A stretch of DNA of 64,000 nt from Warburgia ugandensis (GCA_035236585.1 CP141138.1:23881437-23945436); one strand, 5' to 3'; shown: positions 12,685-25,430, counted from the stretch's first letter. Translations and numbers: made by a program. Notes: generated by a model from the sequence alone, not told the origin.

Positions 12685-14786
12685 CTTAGTCACTATATGA
12701 ATTCTTCACCTTAATAAATTCCAATCATTAATAAAGAAAATATGAGCTAAAAACCTAAGCTCTCATGCTAGCTAATGCATTTTCGATGTTTTCCAAGTTT
12801 CAAATCCTAATAACAAAAAAATATATTGAGACTTTTGGTTAAATTGCTTATCTGAAAGAGTCCCAATAGAAGGAAATGCTCGTAAAATACCCAAGGAATA
12901 GATGCCAACCCTAGAGAGTTCATCACGTACAATGTATAGAAATTAGGTAACCCTCAAGAAATCATCTCATTTGGACTATCCAAGCCATTTATTTTGGGTT
13001 TGTGAAAAATTAAAAAGAAATGAATGGTCTTGATTTCTAATCCAAAGAAACATAGGCTAAAAGTTTTTAGTGGTCATGAAATTTGATTTTTAGCCTATCT
13101 AAGCCATTCCAAATATATTGAATGGCTTGATCTACAAAATATAATCACAATGATTAAGGGTAGCATCTACTTTTTAGGATGCTTAAGAGTGTCTACTCCT
13201 CCAGGGATCCTCCCAGCATGGCTCACCTCTGCTCCAAAGTTACTTGATTTCCATCTCTCTATGACCGATATAGTAGATTTTCTAAATCTATTTCCAGAGT
13301 TAGGGCATTTAGTAGATTCAAACAACAATAAATTCAAAAGAATATATATATATATATATAAGAAAACCCATGAAAAGGAGGGATTGAGATAACTTATTTG
13401 AAGAAACAATTAAGGAGGTTCTTAATCCAAATAAAAGCCTCTTGAAATTTGCAACCCTTACAAAGATCTATAGTTCTCTTAACAAACTAAAACTTAATAC
13501 ATGATTTTGATTATAGATGGTTTCTCTTTTATATCTCAAGAGTCATGACTCATGATGTCTAAATTGTTTGAAATGATAAAAAGATAGATTATGATTTATG
13601 CATAAACAAATTCATTTAAAGTGAATTCTACGATACTGCTAAAGCTTCACTATCCACGTTAACGATCTTGTGAAGGCATGGACTTGCGCATGCATCTATC
13701 TTCCATATTTGGAGAGAATAAAGACTCAATTTCAATTGCTCTAAGTAGTATGCCCTTTTGCCTGCTCAATCTTCTCACGGCAAAAATTAGTACCTGCATG
13801 ATGTGCCGAAGCCGTGGTTCTAATTTCTGATACATGCTTGGATATATGACAAGGATAACCTCAGGAATTTATAGGTTTCGGTTTTCCAATAAAATTTCTG
13901 AAATGTTCTTCTTGACCTTTATGTGCTTTAATCACCATGGTTATTGTCATTGCATTTTGTAGACCCTCTATCCAAACAAGTAATTTTTGAGGAAAGTTTA
14001 CTCTTTTGATGCTACAGTTCCTTTGTAGATACACAATGTAGCTTTCATCATCCCAGAATAAAACGTCGGTCAATTATCATGACACTTGTTTATCACAAGG
14101 TAAAGTCCATGCCCTTTCACCCATTTTAACAGTTTTCATGATATGTGGAGGTAATAGTTTCTTTCCTTCTTTATCCGGAGAAGGGCTTAAAGAAATATAC
14201 TTATCAACAAGTAGAATTCTTGACTAGATTGTTTTCAGTTTCCTCAGCTTTTCCAGTTATTGGGGAATGCTTCAGTAAATTTGATCTCATTATGATATAA
14301 TCAGACATCTTTATTACGATGTCTCAGGACTTGTTTATGATCTCCAATGGCAAAAAACTTATGTCAATCACACAACGGTTACAACATACTGAAGCTGTAT
14401 CTGATCGTTGAATATCAGAAATCACACATGCATAACTTTGAATATCAGAAGTTACATATGCATAGCTTTGGATTCCATGATCAAAAGTACAGATGATTGA
14501 ATTTATTGATTGTCCTACGGCATGGTTTTTTAATATCGGAGATCCACAGTGATACTATCAGATGGATAGTGTGACTTAACCAAAAGTGGAGCCGTCTATA
14601 ATAGTGTGCTTGCCTCTTTCTGATACAATGAGGTTGAGCTCTATTGAAGCACTCCTATTGTTTATATAAGTCCACATCATACCGGCAGCAGAAATATTTG
14701 TTATTTATCTGGACGTATTTTGCTTCTTGTAGCTTAAGCCTACTTATTTCCATTTTCTTGTGACATTGATGAAATGAATTGGGACT

Positions 14787-14897
14787 AGTAAACAGCATAG
14801 CCTTACCTTGCATTTTTGCAAGAGGCTGCTTTCATGCCTAAAACCTGTGACCTCTAGATCATAAGACAACAACTCTACTGTTGCGCCAAGGCTCCCC
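14787..14897 (-). mobile_element. Au-type SINE, truncated
   Basis: The reverse complement starts GGGGAGCCTTGGCGCAACAG and includes the tRNA-like B-box region and the GAGGCTGTTTCC/CTTGCAAAAATGCAAGGTAAGGCT blocks seen in the two SINEs of the TM9 gene. The 3' half with the CTGCCCTTTTT end is missing from this copy. SINEs of this family are tRNA-derived and moved by LINE enzymes. Confidence 0.8.
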
Positions 14898-14909
14898 TTC
14901 CACCAGTAA

Positions 14910-14946
14910 AAAAAAGGGCAGCCCCGGTGCACGAAGCTCCCCTTCC
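14910..14946 (-). mobile_element. 3' end fragment of a second Au-type SINE
   Basis: Reads AAAAAAAAGGGCAGCCCCGG followed by TGCACGAAGCTCCCC, the reverse complement of the GGAGCTTCGTGCACCGGGGCTGCCC-type tail of Au SINEs. It abuts the 5' end of the neighbouring truncated copy, so two copies, or a rearranged one, lie side by side. Confidence 0.65.
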
Positions 14947-15178
14947 GCCAGTATGCATAGTAAATAAACAACTGTGATAAAAGGATCTTATTTGTCTTTC
15001 TTCTTCCCATGGAGTCCACTATTTCTCTTAACATATAATCTGAATCAGCAGAAGTTAACATCTCTCAATCTGAGCTTTGAATAACCTATCACGCATAAAA
15101 GAATTGAATATATTGTTTCCTTGGATCTGATATTCCGAATATATTATATGCTGATTATTTCTTGGACTGTTCTGGTCC

Positions 15179-15290
15179 AGCTTGCCATTGCAGATTGGAG
15201 AAGCACTATTTCTTCAGTATACAAAGGTTAACTTCTCATTTGTTGCAGGTTGAAATAACCATCTTGCTTATACCAGGTACTTATCCGGCT
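15179..15290 (+). pseudogene. ABCC pseudogene piece: membrane-domain exon (QIGEALFLQYTKV)
   Basis: Codons from 15179 read SLPLQIGEALFLQYTKVNF without a stop, matching the SLPLQIGVALYLLYTQVKF segment of ABCC13-like proteins. A one-base shift after about 15247 is then needed to read VEITILLIP, which corresponds to LAITILLIP in the family. This is strong evidence of a real ancestral exon that has since decayed. Confidence 0.85.
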
Positions 15291-15457
15291 AAATGACATC
15301 AAAAGCAGGTTAAATTTATAACTGAATTAGTCGCATAGGACAGTATTGCCATGAATGAAAAGATGAACACAAATTGCCATGCATAAAATTTGTTGCGTGT
15401 TTGTTTATTAGATTTAGTATTGGAAGGGAAATGCTTCACTAATCAGTTATATTGCAG

Positions 15458-15524
15458 TTAATAAATGGATCTCTACTTTGATTGCACATGCAAAAGAGAA
15501 AATGATGAAACAAAAGGATGAGAG
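15458..15524 (+). pseudogene. ABCC pseudogene piece: NKWI...KMMKQKDER exon
   Basis: An acceptor (TTGCAG) precedes the exon and a donor (AG|GTAGAA) follows it. The 67-bp exon reads NKWISTLIAHAKEKMM then KQKDER, the conserved cytosolic segment between membrane helices of plant ABCC13-like proteins. The exon is open and both borders look functional, in contrast to the other damaged pieces. Confidence 0.85.
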
Positions 15525-16598
15525 GTAGAATTTCAGACCATTTATCTTCATAAAGCCGAGATATTATATATGCCCCTGTGATTGAAAATGCTGTTTGCAT
15601 GAATGAAATCAACATCTTATATGGAATAAATATGGCTCTGTTAGATAAAAGAGATCAATTACAGTTGGGAACTTGGATGCATTCAACTGAATGGAAAACT
15701 AGGGTCCATCTTCTAGAATAAAGGCATTTAAGAAGGTTCTCTTTTGAACTTAGTGTTATCAATGTTTACTCCAACTCTTTAAGATTGAGTTGATGGAGCA
15801 AACTTGATGCTACTACTGATATTGATCTAAGATCAATATTATCAAAGAGATTTTCCTTTATCGAATCCGTTGATGATTATAAATTAAATTATGTTAGCAC
15901 TGGCTGTGTGGACTTCTTTTAATTAGAGCAGAAAGGTACTCCATGTAGTTGATTCTTTTCTCATGGAAAATTTGAAATCCATCAAAAGTTTACTCCAGCA
16001 CATTCAGATAATGTGAGATCACTACTGTAATTATCAGTTACACTAGATGCATTTCAGCCTAGTTTGAAAAACAACGATAAAAAAGAGTCTAAACCTGAAT
16101 TCTTGAACTTGAGATAAGTAATTGTCAGACCTTCAAAAGAATTAAAAAATGTCTAAAGAAAAAGGAAAGAGAAGTTTATGATTAACACCCTGGAGATCAA
16201 GATCTGGTTAAAACCGTATCTTGCCCCCAAATTATGCAAAGAAGTCTACACTTTGCTGATGATGTCATCTCGAAAGAGTGCTATTTTGATGGATCTAATG
16301 GTGAGGCAGCAATATTTGATGACTGTTTATGTACAGGTTCAAATGATTGGAGCTCTCTGGATCAGAAAATTGATACCATATTGATATATAGAGAAAAAGG
16401 AGAAAGAGATACAAAATATCATTTCCTTCAGTTGGCCTGCGTGGTCTAACTCTAACCATGCATGAATCCTCATTTTGTTGACTTATGAGAGGCTTACAAA
16501 AGGCAATCCGATTATGAAAGTAATCTCAAATCATCTGGAAATGAAAAGAAGCTGATAATTACTGCCCGCCTGAACATGAACCAAAGCTTCTATTTGCA
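15525..16598. other. Pseudogene intron, no further exon recognised
   Basis: AT-rich sequence between two ABCC pieces. The frames at 16178-16449 (two overlapping, ~70 codons) do not resemble ABCC or any family I recognise. Confidence 0.4.
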
Positions 16599-16599
16599 G

Positions 16600-16645
16600 G
16601 CTGTTTGATTGAAACAAGAGCATTGGAAGTGAAAAAGCCAATCGG
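16600..16645 (+). pseudogene. ABCC pseudogene piece: LIETRALEVKK exon
   Basis: After TTCTATTTGCAG the sequence reads GCLIETRALEVKK, matching the GWLMKTRATEVTHL segment of ABCC13-type proteins. Similarity fades after about 16645. A second LEVK-like phrase lies at 16755-16761, at the border of the Copia insertion, so the element may have entered a duplicated or neighbouring exon. Confidence 0.7.
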
Positions 16646-16761
16646 CATGCAGTGGCTGATCCAGAATCTCTTATTGTTTGATCTAAACTTCTTAATTGTA
16701 TTGAAACTCCTTTCTGTGGTACTGTTCTAACCTGTATACTAATCATTACCAGACTTGGAAG

Positions 16762-16985
16762 TGAAGAAACGAATAGTAGTGTAAGATGTTATTCTTCTTT
16801 TCTTGTCTTTGTATTTACAATTGAGAGGTCTTATATAGATTTTACACAGTTTGCAATGAAGGTAAATGTCTACAATTATGCTACAGTCAATGGTGAAGTT
16901 CATGTGTGCTGATTTTGCCCCTTGAATGAGTACATAATGTGTGCTGAATTTCTTCCTTAGATGCAGCCATAGTTACATTCTATCA
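16762..16985 (-). repeat. Copia LTR, left copy (3' LTR)
   Basis: Runs from TGAAGAAACGAATAG to ACATTCTATCA. Same length as the right copy. I count roughly 20 differences in 224 positions by eye (about 91% identity), which points to insertion several million years ago at a grass-like substitution rate and longer at slower rates. Confidence 0.88.
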
Positions 16986-17715
16986 TGCACCTCCAAGATT
17001 GAGCTTCCATCAAGGATGCCAATCTTGGACCTATGAGCGGTGAACTGCTTGCAAGCAATTGATTTTGTGAGAGAATTTGCAAGTTGATCTGTAGTATGAA
17101 CATGAGACACTCGAAGTTGACGTTTAGTGACCTGATCGCAAACGAAGTAGAAATCAATTGCAATGTGTTTTATTCACGAGTGAAGTACTAGATTAGCTGA
17201 GAGATAGGTAGCATCAATGTTGTCGCAGTATATTGTTGGAGTAGTTGACGGTGTTATACCAAGTTACTCGTAATAAATTGGTAATCCAGTTTAGTTCTAC
17301 TACAATGGACGCCATAGCCCAGTATTCAACCTCGGTGGATGATCTTGTTACTAATTTCTATTTCTTTGATGACAACTGATAAGATTGTCTCCAATGAAGA
17401 CCACATATGTTGTAGTTGAAGTATGATCATCAGGGTTTCCGGCCCAATCCGCATTAGAAAAGGCAATAGTCATGGGTGAGTTTTTACGAATGAAGATGCC
17501 ATGATTGCGGGTTCCTTTAAGATAGCGAAGAACTCATTTGACTAATGTAGATTTGTGCATAAATTTAGATAGTTTGTTTACCAAAAAAGAGATGCTAGGC
17601 CTTATCAAGGATAGATACTGTATAGAACCAAGGACTTGGCGATAAATTGTGGCATTGGTAGAAGGACTACCATCACGAAGTTGAAGTTGTTCAGTAAAAG
17701 ATAGTGGAGTGGTTA

Positions 17716-19770
17716 TGTGGCTCCTCAGGTTTTATAAACCTTTTTCTGAAATTGACAATAGTAATAATAATATGCTTAAAATAAAATAGGGGGATTCCTA
17801 AAAGTAAAAACTCATAATTAATAATTTTTCACAGCATTGAAGGAAATACCAAAAAGAAAATTCTAGAGGGTCATCCACATCTCAAATACTATGAGCATTA
17901 CAAAAATTTAATTTCAATACTTTGAGCATGCTCAATTTAGAATCACGACAAATCATATACAATCGTGAAAAGACAATAATAGGAATAATATGTCTACAGT
18001 CCCCTAGGGTTCTATCCATGATCACTACATCATACCCATGTGTGCATGTAAATATACACTATACAGTCCAATGAGCCTAAACACAAGTCCAAGAGACATA
18101 CACTAATTGGTCTCTAATGTACAAAAAGGCAGATGGTCCTCGAGGTCCTCACTCAGTCAACACTGCTCCACCTACATAACCTTAGCGCTATTGCGCTCCA
18201 AACAAAGCAATGCCTCAGCAAACTATGCTTGTGTAGGTGATTCACATTCAAAAATGAATATGATAAAATCACATGGCACAAGGTATCAAGGTCATGGTAA
18301 ATCTCATAAGATGAATATGTACAAAACACACAAACATTAGATATCCATGACGAATAAAATAGGAGAATCATGATCCAAACAAATTGACATCCATCCTAAG
18401 CATCATGACATACAAAGCATGAGAAAAATACATGAGTATACACCCATCGAAATAATGAAAATATGTATCCATAGAATAACATGAATGTATATTAAAATCA
18501 AAATCAACAAAACATCATGCACAACCAAGCCCTATGAGTGTCTCAACTACACTCACGGCAACGTGGGCCTAACTCTTAGTACTTTTCGCTTTCACCCTTT
18601 CACCCACAATGGGGCACTCAGGCACTCACGAAAAGACGCATTCTAATTCCGCTTTCACCCTTTCCCCCACACGGGCACTTAGGCACTCACAGGAAGATGT
18701 GATCTAATCCCGCTTTCACCCTTTCACCTTTTCACCCACATGGGGTACTCAAGCACTCGCGGGGGAATGCATTCCATCACAACTTCAATCATTCCAACCT
18801 ACAAGCATAAAGACTACCATGTGTAACCGTCTCCATAAGATCTAGTCCAAGACAATGGTAGTGTAACATCAGTCATAGAGTAAAACATATAGCTAAATTA
18901 TGTAAATCAAGATATCGTAACATCAACCATGTATGATAAAGAAGTTCTCATGTAACATGAAAATGTGCAAAACTCATGCTTCAAAATTCCCAAATAATAT
19001 GTCATGATTAAGGAAATCATGAAAATCATAGAATGCAATCACCTACCTCGACAAATACGATACTCTAGTCAAGCGTGTAAGCAACGTCACGTTGTGTGCT
19101 CTAATGTATCTGTCACAGCATAAGTCATCTATTACTTAGTATTCTCATATCTGAAAATAAACAAATTCAAGTAACAATTCCCTTGATCTGATTAACCCTT
19201 TATTGGGTCAATCCTGTACTAGATGTAAGTTTTCCTAACATTTAGACAAACATTCATGGTCTTTAATTATCAATATATGTCAATATTCACTTAATTTATG
19301 TCCCTTAATCAATGAAGGGTCAGTCCCTAACATCTCGTGAAGTTTGGAGACGATCTGACTATTGGGTCGCTCATAACACTCATAATTAACATCTGATCAT
19401 CAGTTCTAACTATTCTTATCATGATCTCTCTAATATCAGTGTTTATTTAGTGATTTATGCATGTCTCTATGATTATACCTTGATCTAACGGTTAGATCAC
19501 TCTTTGTTCAGCCAATCCTAAGGTACCTGATCAAATGAATTGTCAAGATTACTTTTCTTGACAATCACATGTGATCTACTTTGCTAATTCCCTAGGTCAT
19601 CTTATATTTGGTGTATATAATCAAGTTTTAAGGCCTGATCATCCATCAGAGGTGTCAGGTCCTTATTACTCTACTATCCGATCAGAAAGTTTAGGTTTTT
19701 TGGTCAATTTCAATCTAGATTCTTCCATTTGTGCCATATCCTAGCAATTTCAATGCTTTAAAACCCATCT
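17716..19770 (-). mobile_element. Gypsy-type LTR fragment inside the Copia element
   Basis: The left edge TGTGGCTCCTCAGG with TTTTATAA resembles the TGTGACGACCCAGG edge of the LTR at 55016. The phrase GCCTCAGCAAACTATGCTTG near 18210 recurs in all full LTRs here (9507, 49268 in reverse, 55470). Copia coding sequence resumes near 19775. The right LTR terminus is not recognisable, so the copy is incomplete. Confidence 0.65.
18588..18780. repeat. Three ~62-bp tandem units (GCTTTCACCCTTTC...)
   Basis: Units start at 18588, 18651 and 18712 and share GCTTTCACCCTTTC, CCCACA.GGG.ACT and AGGCACTCAC blocks. They lie in the interior of the LTR fragment. Confidence 0.8.
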
Positions 19771-20446
19771 GTGTCGGGTGTGGAACATTTAGCATCCATC
19801 ATATTAGTCTTGATCAGAAGATCTGAAATGTACTTACTTTGAGGGAGAAATAGGCTAGTTGGAGTCCATGTAGCTTCAACATCTAAGAAATAGTGCAAGT
19901 TGTCCAGTTCTTTTTAAGGAGAATCTATTGGCAATTTGGGTTATGAAGGCTTGTGTAGCAGAAGTCTCGTTTCCTATGATAATGATGTCGTTGATGTAGA
20001 CAAGAAGGTAGGTGATATTTCCATTTTCTATTATGATAAAGAGAGAGTTGTTTAAATGTGAGTTCTAAAAATTGTTGGATAATAGAAATGTTTGTAGTTC
20101 ATGATATCACACTCATGGTCATTGTAGGAGGCCATAAATGGCCTTCTTCAATTTGTACACATAATTGGAAACTTGAGGATGAGTAAAACCTGTAGGCTAT
20201 TGCATAAAAACACTGTCCGAGAGAACCTTGTATGAAGGAATTGTTGATGTCTAGTTGTCAAAGATGTCATCTTGAGGTGATGGCAAGAGTTAAAACTAAT
20301 TGAATTGTTGCTTGCTTTACAATTGGGTCAAAATTTTGAATGAAGTCCACACATGGTCCCTGGTGAAATCCATTTGCAAGACGTGCTTTGTAATGGGCAA
20401 ATGTTCCATCTTGGTTTCGTTTAACCCAAAAGATCCACTTATAGCC

Positions 20447-23258
20447 TATGATGACCCAGGTTTTCACATGCATTTTTAAATGTAAAACTAATTCCTAATG
20501 TGGTGTCAGACCTTATTTTAAAACACTTTTATAAAAAATAATGCAGTGCAACAAAAAAATCTTTTATTCTAAATTCATTTTGAAAACCACGAGTGTCATT
20601 CACTTCCAAGAGAACAAAATAATTTTTAAAACTAAGACGAAAATATATACATCCCAAACCCAGCCTGTCACAGCTCACAGTCCAACTATAATATACATGT
20701 CCAAAGGATAAGTCATATACTTACATTCATACTTGTCTTTATCTTCACTCACTTGATCGAAGCACTACATTACCTGATACTTCTTCTAATCCTACTCGAG
20801 CTTATCTATAAAATAATATATTTGGTTGAGTATTTAACATACTCTGTAGGTGGTCTGATACTACTAATTTGAAAACAAGGCATGCAACATGAATAATTTC
20901 AAGAGAGGTTTTTTAGGTAATAAAATCATGCAATTTATGTAAACATGGGTATTCATTCATAAATCATTCTCACATTTTATATATAGAATTTCCAACAAAA
21001 TTAATAAATCAATAATATAAAGACCACGAAATTCTGAAAGTAGTAATTGATCAAACCAGATGCTAGAATCTCAACCTTATGGTAGATATCATGCACTTGG
21101 GATCTCGGTGAACACATCAGCCAACTGGTTACGTGTACTCATCTAAGACCATCTCAATGCACCATCTATGGTGGTACAAAACAAAAGTCGTAGGGTCTGC
21201 TATGCTCATGACGAGACTTATATGAACTTGTGTGTGTTTGGTATTTAGAGACTAACCCACCACAGCTTCCACAGCGACTATAGATATATTTTGGAAAAGG
21301 GTGCCATGAACACCTCCAGTGGTCGTCCCATTACCACAATAGTCAAGAAAAGGGACAAGTGCCACTTTGGGTAATGATACCTACCACCTTTGGTGGTTAG
21401 AGGCCGAGAGCCTAATCTTGTACACAAACAACCTCTTAGCATAGTGCCCCACCAGGTTCATTAGCCTGAAAATAAATATATGTGTGTTCCAATTTTAAGC
21501 ATTCAACACATGCTAAGTCATGCAATTTATGCAATCTTGTTTCAAACACATGCAAATTATACATTTATGAAATTCCAAAATAAAGATAAGCTATGAAAGA
21601 TATAAGTAGTAGCATTATCAATCAAGATCATAAATCATTTATCATTTCAAAAACACAAAAATAATTTTAGATAATTTGTTTAAGTTTGGAATTCAGTTAA
21701 AGACTTAGTAGCATTAGACTATCTACCTTAAGGATGTCACTTAGTTTTGCTTTTTCTTCAATTCGAATCATGAATCTCCTTCAGAGTCTTTGCAAAATCT
21801 TGGGTATAATTTAAGGATGAGAATCTAACTATTATTTCTCAATCGCTATTGATCATTGGTCAGATTCATAGATTAACTGCCTAGATCATCGATCTAGACT
21901 CCAATCCTATCTATTAATATTCAGATTTATGACTAAAGGATTAATGTCCTTAATTCATAGTTGATCTAGGTATATATATCTTCTAAGTTATCCAATGGAT
22001 CACTTCTTGAGGTCTAATAATCTTTAGTCTTATAGATATATGAGAATTTCATAGTTTTTAGGTAATGATTAGTTAAAAATGTTCTTTGATCCTAAATTTA
22101 TTATATAATTAGGTTTATGTCGTCAATATGAATCCATTGGACCTTTCTGATCATAAATCAAACTTGTATAGCCATCGAAATTAGAGATTTTGTGTTTCAA
22201 ATCAGTTTAACTATCCAGATTGAAATTCTAGATCTAGAACACAACAAAATGGTTACAAGGTTGCATCTCAGTTCTCAAGACGCAAGTGCCTCCCAATCAA
22301 ACTGCGATAGCCCTGCATGTGCAGAGGTGCACTGGGATGTGCATCTCCAAGATGCGTTCCAGAATGTGTCTTGGACCTAGAGATCGGAGGTTGGTGCAAC
22401 GATCCAATCTAAACTGTCGGATCACCCGATTCAGGATCAATGTCTAAGATGAGTTAAAATTTGACTGTTTTTACATATCTAGGGGTTTTGGGATCCCACA
22501 AATTCATCAAAAGGCTCATATCTCCCATCTGAGTCGTCCTTCAATGGGTTCTATCTTAGATCCACCCGTTCTGGTTTCACCGGTGATTTGCAAGCTAGTG
22601 AGACCAGATCTTGCTAGAATGTGAGGGGAAAACGCCGAAAAAAAGAGAGATGATGGATAGAGAGAGGGAGATGTTACCTAGTAGCCGGAGAAGGTCTAGG
22701 CATTTTTTCAATGGTGCATATTTGAATATGGTTGCCTGAATCCTCAAATTGCTAGTGACGATGTAGGAAATGGGATGCCAGAGGGAGGGGAGAAGAAGAG
22801 GGAGAGGGAAGTCTGAGTGTGATGGGGGAGGAGTGGAGTATTTAAGGTTGGTGAAAGCGATGTCGTAGCTGACCTTGGTCCCACGAAAGGAGGCTAGAGG
22901 AGGAGCGGCATGAGTGCTTGCCACTTTGTGTGCAACCAAAGGAGATAGAGGGGGGTGTCATTATCAAAACGACCCTTGCTAATTCTACTTATTTTTTGTA
23001 TTTCTTTATTATTTACACATGTATCAAAATGCTCTTATACTTAAAAGTTCCATAACTTTCTCATCTAAACTCCGTTTTTAGTGTTCTTTGTATTGTTGGA
23101 TTCTATTTTTCAAGTAGAATCTAATTATGAGGGTATTTTCAACAAATTTGGCTTCTATAAATTCTTACTTCTAAAATTCAAAAATTTTAAAACATTCATC
23201 CTTCTATTCCATTCAATTTTCCAAAATAAAATAGGATTTAAAAATTCGAGTAGTTACA
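20447..23258 (-). mobile_element. Gypsy solo LTR (2.8 kb) nested in the Copia element
   Basis: The left edge TATGATGACCCAGG and right edge GAGTAGTTACA correspond to the two ends of the Del/Tekay-like LTRs in this window. The Copia reverse-transcriptase sequence stops at one edge and continues at the other, which proves insertion into the Copia element. Flanks TAGCC and CAACC are a decayed candidate target duplication (3/5). No internal domain is present. Confidence 0.8.
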
Positions 23259-23512
23259 CAACCAATAATGTTTTTTGTGTGATCAAGTGGAATAAGATTC
23301 CATGTTTTATTATGAATGAGTGCATCATATTCTTCACACATGGCTTTACTCCAGTGTGGATATTTGAATGCTTGAGATTCACTGGTTGGTTCATAGGAGG
23401 TGGACTCTATTTGAAGGATGGTATTGAGGTTAAGCATTTTGCCAGGTTTGAAAATGTTATTTGTTGAACAAGTGACAATTTTTTGAACTTGGTAGGTGAT
23501 GGTGATGAAGAG

Positions 23513-23516
<4 letters not shown>

Positions 23517-23605
<89 letters not shown>
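23517..23605. repeat. (GA)44 microsatellite
   Basis: An 89-bp uninterrupted GA run inside the Copia internal region, the longest simple repeat in the window. The antisense reading gives an artificial Leu-Ser polypeptide. Confidence 0.95.
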
Positions 23606-23607
<2 letters not shown>

Positions 23608-24868
23608 GAAGTACATGCATATGAGGGATCTTCAGAGTAGTCTTCTTTATTGCAGTAGGAGTAGGGGATGTTTGGTTGGATTGATCATAGTCTTTGTTAA
23701 TGCTGATAGTGGTTGCTCACTTAGAAAATTAGATGTGTGAAGAGAGTGATCATGGTTAGATATTTGGGGAGTAGATTGGGGAATGACTTGTGAGGGGATT
23801 ATTAAATGAGAAGAGTGCCTGAGCTGTGGAGAGGTTTGTGTGTTAGTTGAAGGAATGCAAAAAGAGTGAGAGGTAGCAAAACTATTGGTTTTATTTGAGG
23901 AGGGAAATTTTTAATCAAATTTAATTATTGATGAAGATATAATAGTTAACTTATTCCATTCATGATGTGTGTTTTTATTGACAAGTGAGTCATTTTGGAA
24001 AAGATGTTTAAATGGAAAAATTGACTCAATAAATTAAACATGTATTAATAAAATGACTTTTTGTGATTGAGAATCTTAACATTTGAATGCATGATGTTGT
24101 ATAGAGTATCTAAGAAAAATACACGGGTGTGAGCAAGGTTTTAGTTTGTGATTTGAGTATGGTCATAACCAAGGAAAGCACATGCATCTGAAGACCTTTA
24201 ATTTTTGAAATTTTGGATTTTTTGGTGAAATATTTTTTCAAAGGGTGATTGATAGTGTAATATAAGAGTGACCATTTGATTCATTAGATAAGTGATAGTT
24301 TGAAAAGTAGCTATCCAAAATCAAAGGGTTAAAGAGGCTTGATGAAGTAAGGTGAGTCTTATTTCAACAATATGTCTATGTTTTTGTTCTGCTGATCCAA
24401 TATGTTGAGGAGTATATGGAAGTGATTGTAGATGCTAAATACCAAGATGGAGAAAGGATAAGCTAAAAATGAAGAAGTCAGAAGGCGCTCTTCTTTTTTG
24501 GGTTGATTAGATATAGGGTTTTGATTGGCTAATGAAGAAGGGGAGATGAAAATGGGGATTGATTCACACTAAAAGTGAAAGGAAAGAGGTGCGAGTGAGA
24601 TGTTTGAAGAAAGTTCGTAGAAGAAAACATGAGAGAGAATTGGTTTTCCGTGGTTGGTCCAACACTATGCAGTTGCCAATGATGACAAAGATGAGAGATG
24701 CGTCCTTTTTCTCTGTTATTAGAAGAAACTAGTAAGGGGAGGGAATTCTAGATTGGAGAGACTAAGGACTAGGGAGAAGGTTGAGAGCATATTTGTTTGA
24801 TAGTATTCTGAATTACACATGGTGAAGGGAAAATCGAGAGAGGAAGAACACTGAAGGCTTTGATACCA

Positions 24869-25092
24869 TGAAGAAACTAATAATAGTGTAAGATGTTATT
24901 CTTCTTTTCTTGTCTTTGTATTTACAATTGAGAGGTCTTATATATATTTTATAAGGTTTGCAATGAAGGTAAATCTCTACAATTATGCTACAGTCAATTG
25001 CGATGTTCATGTGTGCTGATTTTGCTCCTTGAATGAGTATGTAAAGTGTGCTAAATTTCTTCCCTAAATACAACCATAGTTACGTTCTATCA
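24869..25092 (-). repeat. Copia LTR, right copy (5' LTR)
   Basis: Runs from TGAAGAAACTAATAA to ACGTTCTATCA, 224 bp like its partner at 16762-16985. The primer-binding site lies immediately to its left (around 24854-24868). Confidence 0.88.
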
Positions 25093-25155
25093 TGAAGTAT
25101 TTGGGGCATCCACTAAATGCCACAATAGTACGACAATCTAACATAGTTATTTTAC

Positions 25156-25430
25156 ATGTATCATTGTGTTTCTTGTTGGGTAAATAGTAGTGTGCCCTGT
25201 TTGCATGTGTTCACTTATGTTGCCTTACTCAATATTCTCATCTCTCCACTAAATTCATTCACATGGTGGATTAATGGATCGATTGATGTAATTCTCAAAA
25301 AGCATTTTTTTACTTTCAACTTCTTATTTGTCTTGTGCATTCCAGGCCATAATATCTACCAAACAATTGAGCAAATTGCTCTCCTGTCCGAAGCTCAGTT
25401 ATCAAATGCTGCAGCCATTTGATGACTCGT
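25156..25430 (+). pseudogene. ABCC pseudogene piece: end of membrane domain 1
   Basis: Reads VFTYVALLNILISPLNSF then WWINGSID, a close match to the family's VFTCVALFNTLISPLNSF..WVINGLID at the end of membrane domain 1. A following segment (25367-25393) in another frame reads LSKLLSCPK, like the RRLSRFLSCPE linker, after a short intron with an acceptor near 25347. Confidence 0.85.

Larger units (their letters stand above)
12690..15178. other. Pseudogene spacer; no exon recognised except SINE pieces
   Basis: Continuation of the sequence interrupted by the solo LTR. Residual frames (13150-13392 +, 13861-14073 -) are not assignable with confidence. A short (TA)n tract lies near 13345-13360. An Au-like SINE pair is listed separately at 14787-14946. 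Confidence 0.4.
16762..25092 (-). mobile_element. Ty1/Copia element (broken), host to two further LTR insertions
   Basis: Paired 224-bp LTRs bound the element (16762-16985 and 24869-25092). Next to the right LTR lies TGGTATCAAAGCCTT in reverse, the methionine-tRNA primer site, so the element runs on the minus strand. Reverse-transcriptase and RNase H signatures of Copia type appear in order on that strand (about 23210-23440, 20270-20470, 19780-19870, 16990-17710). Flanks are GGAAG/TGAAG, a 4/5 match for a target duplication. The element is broken in many places and about 3.5 kb of its own sequence remains. It sits within the ABCC pseudogene. The short LTRs and phrases suggest an Ale-like lineage, which is tentative. 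Confidence 0.85.

Noticed and set aside
23081-23467. 128-codon open frame on the + strand
   Set aside because: It crosses the border between a solo LTR and the Copia element and runs antisense to Copia reverse transcriptase.
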